Source: Lentibacillus amyloliquefaciens
GTDB taxonomy: Bacteria; Bacillota; Bacilli; Bacillales; Amphibacillaceae
Assembly (NCBI RefSeq): GCF_001307805.1
Contig: NZ_CP013862.1
Coordinates: forward strand, 3,596,001-3,660,000
DNA length: 64,000 nucleotides
Reading direction: 5' to 3'
The position numbers and the translations under genes were made by a program. How positions within the stretch are numbered: the first letter of the stretch is position 1; each line of letters starts with the position of its first letter. This document shows positions 16,120 to 24,761 of the stretch, one piece after another. The notes under the pieces are model-generated. The model was given only the letters and a program-made list of their open reading frames with translations. It was not told where the DNA came from and did no database searches.

Positions 16120-17562
16120 ATGGCAGTACAAACAAAAAATTATTCAATGTACATTAATGGTGAGTGGTCAGGCAGTGAGCTTGATACAATGGACGTTGTG
16201 AATCCGTCAAATGGTGAAGTAATCGGGACCGTGCCATACGGCGGTGAAAACGAAGCAGAACAGGCTGTTGATGCGGCTTATGAGGCGTTTCAGTCATGGT
16301 CTGAACTGACGGCATACGACAGGGCCGGATACCTGGAAAAACTGAATCAGCTGATGCTTGATAATCAGGAAGAAATGGCTGAAATAATGACGCTGGAAAT
16401 GGGCAAACCGATAAACGAATCGAGAGGGGAAGTTAAGTACGCTGCTTCATTCCTTAAATGGTTTGCCGAAGAAGGGAAACGCATTTACGGTGAAACGATC
16501 CCTACCCACGCAGCCGGCAAGCGTCTGCAAGTGTGGAAAAAGCCAGTCGGTGTTGTGACCGCTATTACACCATGGAATTTCCCGGCAGCTATGCTGACAC
16601 GTAAGATGGGGCCGGCTCTTGCATCAGGTTGCACATTTATTATGAAACCATCCAGCGACAGTCCGCTGACAGCCGTTAAACTGATGGAACTTGTTGAAGA
16701 AGCCGGATTTCCAAAAGGCGTCGTCAACCTTCTAACAGGCTCATCATCCAAAATCGCCAAAGTATCTATGGAAAACAAGAAAGTCCGCAAAGTAACATTT
16801 ACAGGCTCTACAGAGGTTGGCAAAACGTTAATTCGTCAGAGTGCCGACCAGGTGAAAAAATTATCGCTTGAACTTGGCGGGCATGCACCACTGGTCGTCC
16901 TTGATGATGCGGACATTGATCAGGCAGTAGAGGGAACAGTCGCTTCCAAGTTCCGCAATTCCGGCCAGACATGCATTTGCGCCAACCGGGTGTATGTTCA
17001 GGAAGGCATTTACGATGAGTTTGTCGAAAAGCTGACAGCAGCTGTTAAGGAGTTAAAAGTCGGCGATGGCATGGACGAATCCAATCAAATTGGCCCATTA
17101 ATTAATCAGGATGGTCTCGATAAGGTGAAACGCCATGTTGATGATGCCGTTTCAAAAGGGGCACAAGTGGAAGTCGGCGGTGAAACTGTAACTGAATATG
17201 AAGGCCTCTTTTATCAGCCGACTGTCATCAAAGATGTGAATCAATCAATGGTTGTCATGCAGGAAGAAACGTTCGGCCCTGTCACACCTGTTGAGAAAAT
17301 CACATCAGATGAGGAAGCGGTCAAAGTAGCTAATGACACACCATTTGGTCTGGCAGCATACGTCTTTACGGAAAATGTCTCCAGAGGCACACAGCTGATT
17401 GAAAAGCTCGATTTTGGCATTGTTGGCTGGAATAATGGTGCGCCATCTGCTGCACAGGTGCCATTCGGCGGCATGAAAGAAAGCGGTATTGGTCGTGAAG
17501 GTGGTCATGAAGGCATTGAAGAATTTGTTGAGTCACAATATGTATCAATTGGCATGAAATAA
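16120..17562 (+). CDS. Succinate/aspartate semialdehyde dehydrogenase (GabD/DoeC type)
   Basis: A 480-residue NAD(P)+-dependent aldehyde dehydrogenase. The N-terminal part has ITPWNFPAAM, the general base is Glu251 in LELGGHAP and the nucleophile is Cys285 in SGQTCICANR. The C-terminal signature FGGMKESGIGREGG is that of the GabD family. AGGAGG lies eight bases upstream of the ATG. It follows the aminotransferase by 111 bases without a terminator. In an ectoine pathway it would oxidise L-aspartate semialdehyde to L-aspartate (DoeC step); if the transaminase is GabT, it would make succinate from succinate semialdehyde. Family resemblance alone favours GabD, context favours DoeC. Confidence 0.85.
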   Translation: MAVQTKNYSMYINGEWSGSELDTMDVVNPSNGEVIGTVPYGGENEAEQAVDAAYEAFQSWSELTAYDRAGYLEKLNQLMLDNQEEMAEIMTLEMGKPINESRGEVKYAASFLKWFAEEGKRIYGETIPTHAAGKRLQVWKKPVGVVTAITPWNFPAAMLTRKMGPALASGCTFIMKPSSDSPLTAVKLMELVEEAGFPKGVVNLLTGSSSKIAKVSMENKKVRKVTFTGSTEVGKTLIRQSADQVKKLSLELGGHAPLVVLDDADIDQAVEGTVASKFRNSGQTCICANRVYVQEGIYDEFVEKLTAAVKELKVGDGMDESNQIGPLINQDGLDKVKRHVDDAVSKGAQVEVGGETVTEYEGLFYQPTVIKDVNQSMVVMQEETFGPVTPVEKITSDEEAVKVANDTPFGLAAYVFTENVSRGTQLIEKLDFGIVGWNNGAPSAAQVPFGGMKESGIGREGGHEGIEEFVESQYVSIGMK

Positions 17563-17586
17563 GACCTCAGAAAGGATGGGTGTCTG

Positions 17587-17973
17587 ATGAAAGAAGTCAT
17601 CCAAACGCTGAATGCACCTCAACCGGGAGGACCGTATTCACAAGGCGTTAAAACCGAATCGTTCATCTTCGTCTCCGGACAGGATGGCATCAAGCCGAGT
17701 GGTGAGTCTGTAGGGGCATCGATTGCTGCTCAAACTACTGCGGCCCTTCGGAATATCAAACATATACTGGCGGAAGCTGATGCTGATTTATCAAGTATGG
17801 TATATGTGACATGCCATTTGACCGATTTGAATGATGAAACAGTCCGCGAATTCAATGAAGCCTATGAATCTTATTTCAAAAATGTTGACGTAAAGCCTGC
17901 CAGGATTACGATCGGAAGCCAGTTATTGGAAACAGATGTTGAAATAACGGCAATTGCCGCAGTGGAGCGGTGA
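17587..17973 (+). CDS. RidA/YjgF/YER057c/UK114-family enamine/imine deaminase
   Basis: A 128-residue protein of the RidA family. Trimeric members hydrolyse reactive enamines and imines released by PLP dehydratases. Conserved elements are PGGPYSQGVK near the start, the FVSGQ segment and the Arg in KPARITIGS that binds the carboxylate. It starts 24 bases after the dehydrogenase gene with GAAAGGATG upstream, so it is in the same operon. Its presence suits the nearby EutB-type PLP dehydratase, whose product would be an unstable enamine. No terminator is obvious; a GC-rich repeat begins 76 bases later. Confidence 0.88.
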   Translation: MKEVIQTLNAPQPGGPYSQGVKTESFIFVSGQDGIKPSGESVGASIAAQTTAALRNIKHILAEADADLSSMVYVTCHLTDLNDETVREFNEAYESYFKNVDVKPARITIGSQLLETDVEITAIAAVER

Positions 17974-18049
17974 ATTTTATAGTAGCTTTTTTCTCAAGGA
18001 TTGTTTTTTTTACAAAAAATCCATAAACTGCGATGCACTTGCTGTGACT

Positions 18050-18237
18050 CCGCTCCGGAAATACACTACAGCTTTCCGCGGGCGGCAGTCAATTCCTGCG
18101 GGAAAAGCAATGGCTGAAGAATCCCGCAGGACAAGGAATACTGCGACAGCGACACATCTTCGTGAGAAAAAGTGTTTTTCTTTTTCGAGGAAGCTGAAGC
18201 GTTGCCCTAAGGTGAGCGACTGCCCGGAGCGGAAATC
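18050..18237. repeat. Dispersed GC-rich repeat, CCGCTCCGGAAAT family (copy 1)
   Basis: It starts with CCGCTCCGGAAATACACT, then TTTCCGCGGGCGGCAGTC. It ends GACTGCCCGGAGCGGAAATC, so the ends form an inverted repeat. The internal GAGGAAGCTGAAGCGTTGCCC block also occurs in the larger copy at 39183-39441. It fills half of the 414-base gap between ridA and the amidohydrolase gene. No coding sequence is credible here. Confidence 0.75.
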
Positions 18238-18335
18238 AACCCTGTCGCAGTTTATATCAATTATGATGATTACAGAGCAACAAAATTTATGAAAAAAGCT
18301 TTAATGTAAATACCAGCTTAAAGAGATAGAGTGGC

Positions 18336-18364
18336 GGAATCGGCTTTAATGCCGATTCTATCTT
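18336..18364. terminator. Hairpin before the amidohydrolase gene
   Basis: GAATCGGC pairs perfectly with GCCGATTC over TTTAAT and is followed by TATCTTCTT. It ends about ten bases before the ribosome site at 18374, so it could be a terminator of the upstream unit or a leader hairpin. Confidence 0.5.
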
Positions 18365-18387
18365 CTTAAAACAGGGAGGGGGTCAGA

Positions 18388-19584
18388 TTGACGTCCAGCG
18401 CTATCAAATCAGCGGCAAAACATATGCAGGATCAACTGTCACAATGGCGTCAGCATTTGCACCGCCATCCGGAATTAAGTTTTCAGGAAGTTGAAACGGC
18501 ACGATTTATTGCAAAAAATCTTGAACAGATACCTGGTATGAACGTGACTACGGGAGTCGGCTTTCCAACAGCAATAATGGGAACGATTTCATCAGGTTCC
18601 GGTCCGACCGTCGTTATCAGGGCAGATATGGATGCCTTGCCGATACAGGAAGAAAATGAATGTAGTTATAAATCGATGAACAACGGGATTATGCATGCGT
18701 GCGGTCATGATGCACATTCAACGATTGGATTGGGGACTGCCAGTTTAATAGGTAATTTGTTTGAACAAGGCGAGTTGGAGGGGACGGTTAAATTTCTTTT
18801 TCAACCGGCGGAAGAGATGGCAGATCAATACGGGTCAACAGGGGCACCGTACATGATCAAAGCCGGTGCTTTGGAAGAGGCTGATTGGGCACTTGCTTTG
18901 CACATGAGTCCGGAAGATGAGCCGGGTCAGGTGAAAGTTCATGACGGGTACAGCATGGCCAATGTTGATGTGTTTGAAGCTGTGGTCACTGGCAGCGGCG
19001 GTCACGGTGCATATCCGCACCTGGGCAAAGATCCTGTCTGGATGCTCGGCCCGGTGCTTCAGGCCTTGCATGGAATAGTGGCACGCCGCGTATCACCGCT
19101 CGAATCAGCTGTTATAAGTGTGGGCAGTATTCAAAGCGGGTCAGCAAGCAATGTGATTCCCTCAGAAGTACATGTGACAGGGACAATTCGCAGCTATCAT
19201 CCGGATACGCGTGAATTACTGCACAATGAACTGGAAAAAGCATTTTCATTAGTCCGGCCGCTTGATGGGGACTATCAATTAACTATCAAGCCTGAAGATC
19301 CTGCCCTTTATAATGATGCGGGTGTAAATCATATCATCAGGCAAACCATCAGTGAATTATATCCTGATTTTCACATGCTTGATACACCATTTGGATTGGG
19401 CGGCGAGGATTTTGCCCATATGACTCAAGAAGTTCCTGGTGCCATGTTTTTCCTTGGGTGTGCTGTTGGCGATGACGCGGTTCGCGATTTGCACACACCG
19501 CATTTTGATATTGATGAAAACGTGTTGCCTATCGGGGCAGCAATTCTGGCAGAGTCAGCCCGGCGTCTTTTAAGTAATCAATGA
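18388..19584 (+). CDS. M20D amidohydrolase; candidate N-acetyl-diaminobutyrate deacetylase (DoeB-like role)
   Basis: A 398-residue metal-dependent amidohydrolase of the AmhX/HipO/N-acyl-amino acid deacylase group. It has RHPELSFQE near the start, the metal motifs RADMDALP and MHACGHDAH, Glu-Glu in PAEEMAD and a His in GEDFAH late in the chain. The dimerisation domain lies around residues 190-300 (GSGGHGAYPH). TTG at 18388 has a strong G-rich site. Described DoeB/EutE proteins are of the aspartoacylase-like family, absent here. This enzyme therefore could be a non-orthologous replacement that removes acetate from N-acetyl-2,4-diaminobutyrate. That role is inferred from position only. Confidence 0.78.
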   Translation: MTSSAIKSAAKHMQDQLSQWRQHLHRHPELSFQEVETARFIAKNLEQIPGMNVTTGVGFPTAIMGTISSGSGPTVVIRADMDALPIQEENECSYKSMNNGIMHACGHDAHSTIGLGTASLIGNLFEQGELEGTVKFLFQPAEEMADQYGSTGAPYMIKAGALEEADWALALHMSPEDEPGQVKVHDGYSMANVDVFEAVVTGSGGHGAYPHLGKDPVWMLGPVLQALHGIVARRVSPLESAVISVGSIQSGSASNVIPSEVHVTGTIRSYHPDTRELLHNELEKAFSLVRPLDGDYQLTIKPEDPALYNDAGVNHIIRQTISELYPDFHMLDTPFGLGGEDFAHMTQEVPGAMFFLGCAVGDDAVRDLHTPHFDIDENVLPIGAAILAESARRLLSNQ

Positions 19585-19585
19585 C

Positions 19586-19680
19586 TTCGCGCAGTTATAC
19601 TGCTATTTCGCGCGATCTCACAGCCAATTCGCGCGGTTACCATAAGAATTCGTGCGATCCCATGACAAATTCGCGCAGAA
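19586..19680. repeat. Short tandem array with exact 21-bp period, TTCGCG family (copy 2)
   Basis: TTCGCG or TTCGTG cores start at 19586, 19607, 19628, 19649 and 19670, each exactly 21 bases apart. Units read like TTCGCGCGATCTCACAGCCAA. It sits directly after the amidohydrolase stop and before the dehydratase gene. Confidence 0.85.
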
Positions 19681-19737
19681 GCACCTATATCCAGAAGGCA
19701 ATTAACTGCCCTCATGACTTCAAAAAGGGGGGATAGA

Positions 19738-20736
19738 ATGACAGCGAAACAAGTTACTCAGCAGGATGTATGGGCGGCTAAACAGCGCATAGCACCGATT
19801 GTTTCTAAATCGCCGTTAATTTACTCTGATCAACTATCCGACTATGCAGGGATTCCGGTTCATTTAAAACTGGAAAATCTTAATGTCAGTCATTCGTTTA
19901 AAATCAGGGGAGCAGCCAATAAGATTCTCAGTTTATCACCTGAAGAGCAAGAGCGTGGTGTGACAACATTTTCAACTGGCAATTTCGGGATGAGTGTTGC
20001 GTATGTTGCCGGACAGCTCGGTATTGATGCCATCATTTGCATTTCTAATCGCGTGCCCAAAGCAAAAGTGGAAGCATTAAAAAGCTCAGGAGCACAGATC
20101 GAAATTCATGGTGTTTCTCAGGATGATGCCGAAAAGCGCAGTTATCAGCTTGAAAAAGAGCATGGGCTGACAGTGGTCCACCCATTTGACGATGCGCATA
20201 TCATTGCCGGTCAAGGCACAATTGGACTGGAGTTACTGGAAGATTTGCCTGATGTGGATACGGTAATCGGCGGCTTATCGGGCGGCGGACTGCATTCAGG
20301 TCTCGGTGTGGCACTGAAATCGGCTGCGTCAGGGATTAAAGTTCTTGGCGCCTCAACTGAAAAAGGTCCCGCAATGTATGAAAGTATTCAAAAAGGCAAG
20401 CCGGTTGTGATAGAAGAGCAGGATACACTTGCTGATAGTCTCCTTGGCGGTGTCGGATTGGAAAATAAATACACTTTCAATATGGTACAGCAATATGTTG
20501 ATGACATCCAGCTGCTTAACGAAGCGGAGATTGGCGTGGGGATGGCTTTCATGCTTGATAAACATCGAATGATGGTGGAAGGTGCAGCAGCCTCAGGCAT
20601 CGGTGCCATTCTGAATAACCGCTTCAGTCTTGGTTCCAGAGCTGTCGTCGTTATCAGTGGGTCAAGTGTTGATACGGAAACAATCATGAATGTGATGGAA
20701 AAATATGGTGATGCAATCCCGGAATTTAAATACTAG
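19738..20736 (+). CDS. eutB: EutB-like PLP dehydratase (threonine/serine dehydratase fold type II)
   Basis: A 332-residue PLP enzyme of the threonine dehydratase/serine racemase fold. The Schiff-base lysine is Lys55 in SHSFKIRGAAN, the substrate loop is STGNFGMSVAYVAG, and the phosphate-binding glycine loop is GGLSGGGLHSG. It ends without an ACT domain. ATG at 19738 has AAGGGGGG upstream. Its resemblance and its linkage to doeA suggest EutB, the dehydratase of hydroxyectoine utilisation clusters, possibly acting on a 3-hydroxylated diaminobutyrate or aspartate. Serine or threo-3-hydroxyaspartate dehydratase activity is an alternative. It is followed by dat after 14 bases. Confidence 0.72.
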   Translation: MTAKQVTQQDVWAAKQRIAPIVSKSPLIYSDQLSDYAGIPVHLKLENLNVSHSFKIRGAANKILSLSPEEQERGVTTFSTGNFGMSVAYVAGQLGIDAIICISNRVPKAKVEALKSSGAQIEIHGVSQDDAEKRSYQLEKEHGLTVVHPFDDAHIIAGQGTIGLELLEDLPDVDTVIGGLSGGGLHSGLGVALKSAASGIKVLGASTEKGPAMYESIQKGKPVVIEEQDTLADSLLGGVGLENKYTFNMVQQYVDDIQLLNEAEIGVGMAFMLDKHRMMVEGAAASGIGAILNNRFSLGSRAVVVISGSSVDTETIMNVMEKYGDAIPEFKY

Positions 20737-20750
20737 AGGGAGGTTTTACA

Positions 20751-21605
20751 GTGAGTAAGATGTTATACAATGACCAGATTATGGAGCGGGACAACAATAT
20801 TAACATTGAGGACCGCGCTTATCAGTTTGGTGATGGGGTGTATGAAGTCATTGGTGTTTATGACGGCACCCCGCTGATGATGGATGAACATATGGAGCGG
20901 CTGGAAAGAAGTGCCCGGGAATTGCGGTTGAATCTGCCTCTTCCGGTCAGCGAAATCAAAAATAACCTTGAGAAGCTGGTGGATGTTAATGAACTTGAAG
21001 AAGGCATTATTTATATGCAAGTGTCCCGTGGTATCGCGTCGCGTGAACATGCGTTTCCTGAACCCGGCACTCAGGCTGTCACAATTGCTTATACACGTGA
21101 AGAAACCCGGCAATCAGACCTTGAAGATAAAGGCGGCACCGCAGTACTGACAGAAGATATCCGCTGGCTGCGCTGTGATATTAAAACACTCAACCTGCTC
21201 CCGAACGTGATGGCGAAACAAAAAGCAGTGGAAAATAATTCGGTTGAAGCGATTCTCCATCGTGGTGATATTGTAACAGAAGCGAGCGCATCGAATGTTT
21301 TTATTGTCAAAAACGGTGAGCTCTATACACACCCGGCTGATAATTATATTTTAAATGGTATTACACGCAAATCAATCATCCAATTATGTAATGAGCTGAA
21401 TATTAAAGTGAATGAACAGACCTATACGGTCGATGAGCTCCTTAGTGCTGATGAAGTTTTCATTTCTGCAACAAAACAGGATATTATTCCGATTTTGAAA
21501 GTTGACGACCAAATGATAGGTGATGGCAAGCCCGGTAAGATTACTCACAAGATTTTAAAATCGTTCCGTTCACTTTATCAAAAAGAAATTAGAAATAAAG
21601 CTTAA
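20751..21605 (+). CDS. dat: D-amino acid aminotransferase (class IV)
   Basis: A 284-residue fold-type IV PLP enzyme that interconverts D-amino acids and 2-keto acids, usually D-alanine with D-glutamate or pyruvate. Tyr31 lies in FGDGVYEV, the Schiff-base lysine is Lys145 in DIKTLNLLPNV, and Glu lies in VTEASASNVF. This agrees with the Bacillus D-aminotransferase numbering. The GTG start has AGGGAGG at good spacing. It is placed between the EutB-like dehydratase and an alanine racemase-family gene, forming a D-amino-acid-centred set. It could supply D-glutamate for peptidoglycan or handle a D-amino acid from hydroxyectoine. Confidence 0.88.
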   Translation: MSKMLYNDQIMERDNNINIEDRAYQFGDGVYEVIGVYDGTPLMMDEHMERLERSARELRLNLPLPVSEIKNNLEKLVDVNELEEGIIYMQVSRGIASREHAFPEPGTQAVTIAYTREETRQSDLEDKGGTAVLTEDIRWLRCDIKTLNLLPNVMAKQKAVENNSVEAILHRGDIVTEASASNVFIVKNGELYTHPADNYILNGITRKSIIQLCNELNIKVNEQTYTVDELLSADEVFISATKQDIIPILKVDDQMIGDGKPGKITHKILKSFRSLYQKEIRNKA

Positions 21606-21675
21606 AAAGTGTGCTTGTCACTGCCGTTAAACTTCATATCATATCGCGTCTCATGATGCGTAGGGGGGAAAAGTT

Positions 21676-22809
21676 TTGGCACATCCATCAACTATAACGG
21701 CGCATGGACCAACTGTAGCGGAAGTCGACCTTGAGGCATTTAAGGAAAACGTCAGGACATTTAAAAGGTTGGTTGGAAATAGTAGGCTCATGGCTGTTAT
21801 TAAAACAAATGCCTATGGACACGGTGTTGTTCCTTCCGGTGAGGCAGCTGTACGGGCCGGTGCTGATTGCCTTGGTGTGACAATGGTCGAGGAAGGTGCA
21901 CAGCTCAGGGCGGCTGGAATTGATGTGCCCATTCATATTTTAAGTTCAATTATGAGCTGGCAGGCAGCGGATCTTGTCGCCTATGATCTTACTGCGTCCG
22001 TCTCCTCCCTTGACTTGGCACATGCCCTGAATAGAGAAGCCGTCCGGCAAAATAAGGCGGCCTCCGTTCACTTGAAAATCGATACCGGTCTCCACCGGTT
22101 CGGCATCCAGCCTGAAGAAGCTCTTGATTTTTGCCGGGCTTCATACGAATTACCCGGTCTGGAATGGGAAGGGATTTATACCCATTTTTCCAGCGCTGAT
22201 GAAGGTGAATGGAACACAACTGAAAAGCAATATGCATCATTTATGAATACAATCGCGACGCTGAAGAAAGACGGATACTATTTTCCGGTGCGTCACGCCG
22301 GGGCATCCACGATTGCTATCGAGCGGAGGGATATGTATTTGGATATGGTCAGATGCGGTATTGCTTTGTTTGGCTACCCGCCTGAAGAACGGCAAGACAG
22401 CATGATTTCATTGAAACCGGTGATGGGGCTGAAGTCACGTCTTCTGCATGTGCATGAACTTCCTCCCGGTTCGCCCGTTGGATATGGCGGCAGTTATGTT
22501 ACATCAGACTATGAAAAAATAGCAGTCGTGCCTATCGGGCATGGCGATGGATACCACCGGGCTTTGTCCAACAATGGGCAAATGCTTGTACGCGGCCAGC
22601 GTGCTGAAATAATTGGGGAGGTATCACTGGACCAGACGCTGATCAATGTGACCGGCATACCGGGTGTGAGTGCGGGTGATGAGGTTGTTTTAATGGGTGA
22701 GCAGCAAGGTGATTATATTTCCGGACGTGAAATAGCCGGCTGGATGGATAGTATCGTTGATGAAGTACTGTCAGGCTTAAAAGAACGGGTTGAAAGAATC
22801 TATAAATAA
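21676..22809 (+). CDS. alr: Alanine racemase family protein
   Basis: A 377-residue fold-type III PLP racemase. The Schiff-base lysine is Lys43 in VIKTNAYGHG. The C-terminal half has VGYGGSYVT, corresponding to the catalytic Tyr region. The usual VPIGYADGY motif reads VPIGHGDGY here, an unusual His/Gly. The TTG start has AGGGGGG upstream. A house-keeping alr would normally lie elsewhere, so this linked copy may be a catabolic racemase acting with the neighbouring aminotransferase and dehydratase. Racemisation of alanine is the default; a broader or different substrate is possible. Confidence 0.85.
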   Translation: MAHPSTITAHGPTVAEVDLEAFKENVRTFKRLVGNSRLMAVIKTNAYGHGVVPSGEAAVRAGADCLGVTMVEEGAQLRAAGIDVPIHILSSIMSWQAADLVAYDLTASVSSLDLAHALNREAVRQNKAASVHLKIDTGLHRFGIQPEEALDFCRASYELPGLEWEGIYTHFSSADEGEWNTTEKQYASFMNTIATLKKDGYYFPVRHAGASTIAIERRDMYLDMVRCGIALFGYPPEERQDSMISLKPVMGLKSRLLHVHELPPGSPVGYGGSYVTSDYEKIAVVPIGHGDGYHRALSNNGQMLVRGQRAEIIGEVSLDQTLINVTGIPGVSAGDEVVLMGEQQGDYISGREIAGWMDSIVDEVLSGLKERVERIYK

Positions 22810-22865
22810 AGATATAATAATTAAAATCAGAATATTTTAATAAAAATGAAAAGAGGGGTTAGGTG

Positions 22866-24413
22866 ATGGACTTCTTATCAGTCGTACCGCCGATTGTTGC
22901 GGTTGTTTTGGCTATTGTGACCAAGCGTGTATTGCTGTCACTCTTTATCAGTATATGGGTCGGCGGGCTGATTGCAGCAGGCGGCAACCCGTTTGAAGCA
23001 GTCAGTGTCACATTTACTTGGATAAAAGATGTCATGATTGATCCGTGGAATGCACGTTTCCTTGTGATGACTGCATTACTCGGGTGTGGTGCTGCATTCA
23101 TGTTTAAAACCGGTGGGTCACAAGGGCTGATTAACGTTTTGGAGAGTAGATTAACCACTGGAAAACGCGTGCAGTTTTTATCTTACTTCTTAGGGCTTAT
23201 CATCTTTTTTAATGACTATGTAAATTCTGTGATTGTTGGCAATGCTTCAAAAGACATTGCTGCCAAGCATAAAATTTCAAGGGAAAAATTATCTTATGTA
23301 CTTGATTCAACAGCTGCACCGATTGCCACCATCGGCCCTGTTTCCGACTGGATCGGCTTTCAGGTATCATTGATCGCGGGCGCTTTTGGCAGCCTTGCGA
23401 TTGTCGGGCTGGAACCATATTTTGCTTTTCTCCAATCGATTCCGTGGAACTTTTATGCGATTTTATGTTTGCTGGCGGTTCCAATGATTATTGCGGGTAA
23501 GGATTTCGGACCGATGGCAAAAGCAGAGGAACGTGCCAAAGAAACAGGCAAACTGATTCCAGAGGGGTCCACGCCACTGTCTTCAGTCGGAGAAGACCTT
23601 GGGGAACCACATAAAAAAGATGCGAGTGTCTGGAACTTTATCTTGCCGCTTGTTGCGCTTATTTCAGTAAGTATGTGGGCTTTATGGTATGTTGGCGGCG
23701 GTGCAGAAGGCAATTCAATCATGGATGCGCTTGCTGAAACGGATGTTTCCGTGGCGCTGACATGGGGTGCTTTTGCCATGACAGGTGTCGGGCTCATTAT
23801 GGGGCTTATCCAGGGCATGAGTCTTCGGGATTGCGAAGATACCCTGCTTGGAGGGATCAGAACGATGCTTCCGGCGCTGATTATTATTCTGCTTGCCTGG
23901 TCAATCGGTACCGTCACCTCAGAACTTGGAACAGCTGAATTTGTCGTCTCCGCAACAGAAGGGTGGATGACAGCGGCTCTCTTGCCATTTTTGATTTTTA
24001 TCATTGCAATGTTTATTTCATTTGCGACAGGTACTTCGTGGGGTACGATGTCGATTTTGACTCCAATTGCTATTCCATTGGCGTTTAACTTTGGCGGTGA
24101 AGAACTGATTCCGATTGTTATCGGTGCTATTTTCGCAGGTGCTATATTCGGGGATCATGTTTCGCCAATATCCGATACGACAGTTATGGCATCTATTTTT
24201 GCTGAATCTGATCACATTGCCCATGTTAATACACAAGCACCTTACGCACTTGTTCCGGCAAGTATTGCAGGTGTGATGTATTTGTTGTATTCCGTAGTCG
24301 GAAGCAGTATCGTGCTCTTAATCGCCGGTATTGTTGCCCAGTTCTTCATTTTGCGTTACTTGGGCAACCGGCATGCTAAAAAACATAATAATAGTGAACA
24401 CAAAATTGCCTAG
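22866..24413 (+). CDS. nhaC: Na+/H+ antiporter, NhaC family (copy 1)
   Basis: A 515-residue membrane protein with about twelve helices. Typical NhaC elements are IFFNDYVNSVIVG, STAAPIATIGPVSDW, FATGTSWGTMSI and the GDHVSPISDTTVMAS block. The ATG at 22866 is used rather than the GTG three bases before it. It begins 56 bases after alr, with GAGGGG upstream, and may be the last gene of the ectoine-linked operon. NhaC members exchange Na+ for H+, but several transport organic anions or amino acids with Na+. Within a catabolic cluster it could be a substrate transporter. Confidence 0.85.
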   Translation: MDFLSVVPPIVAVVLAIVTKRVLLSLFISIWVGGLIAAGGNPFEAVSVTFTWIKDVMIDPWNARFLVMTALLGCGAAFMFKTGGSQGLINVLESRLTTGKRVQFLSYFLGLIIFFNDYVNSVIVGNASKDIAAKHKISREKLSYVLDSTAAPIATIGPVSDWIGFQVSLIAGAFGSLAIVGLEPYFAFLQSIPWNFYAILCLLAVPMIIAGKDFGPMAKAEERAKETGKLIPEGSTPLSSVGEDLGEPHKKDASVWNFILPLVALISVSMWALWYVGGGAEGNSIMDALAETDVSVALTWGAFAMTGVGLIMGLIQGMSLRDCEDTLLGGIRTMLPALIIILLAWSIGTVTSELGTAEFVVSATEGWMTAALLPFLIFIIAMFISFATGTSWGTMSILTPIAIPLAFNFGGEELIPIVIGAIFAGAIFGDHVSPISDTTVMASIFAESDHIAHVNTQAPYALVPASIAGVMYLLYSVVGSSIVLLIAGIVAQFFILRYLGNRHAKKHNNSEHKIA

Positions 24414-24540
24414 AAGCTTAGCACGGCAATCAGGGAGCTCGAACGTGAGCTTAGCGGTGAGCTGAAGTTATTGAAAAGGCAACGTGAGTGTGAGTATGTC
24501 TCTCGAAGCCGGAAATGAGTTTTTGAATGGCAAAAAGACA

Positions 24541-24662
24541 TCGAGAGTGACTCTCGAGTCCATTTCAATGGGAATGTAACATCGAAACGTCCTCGAGAGC
24601 GGTTATCGAGTCCAATTCATGGCGCGAGCAGTATCAAAAAAGCCTCGAGAGCAATTCTCGAG
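24541..24662. repeat. 52-bp tandem repeat, each unit with a CTCGAG hairpin
   Basis: TCGAGAG arms start at 24541, 24593 and 24645. The matching right arms (CTCTCGAG, TTATCGAG, TTCTCGAG) start at 24551, 24603 and 24655, so the period is exactly 52. The first and third units form perfect 7-8 bp stems; the middle one is decayed. A weaker unit may precede at about 24489. The 450-base gap (24414-24863) contains this array, then a terminator and the promoter of the next gene; I see no coding sequence. Confidence 0.75.
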
Positions 24663-24761
24663 GCCAAACTGCACTGTAAATCCATCGAAAAGGACTTAAG
24701 AACATGTCTTAACATCAGTGAGAGCAGTCGTCCCCAGTTACTAAAACAACTTTTAAGCTCA

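Noticed and set aside
17954..18292. 112-residue open frame after ridA
   Set aside because: It overlaps the ridA end and then reads the GC-rich repeat; no start signal.
24541..24662. Possible CRISPR array
   Set aside because: Only three units, the 52-base unit is itself repeated throughout with no unique spacers, and no cas gene is near. The 21-bp arrays fail for the same reasons.
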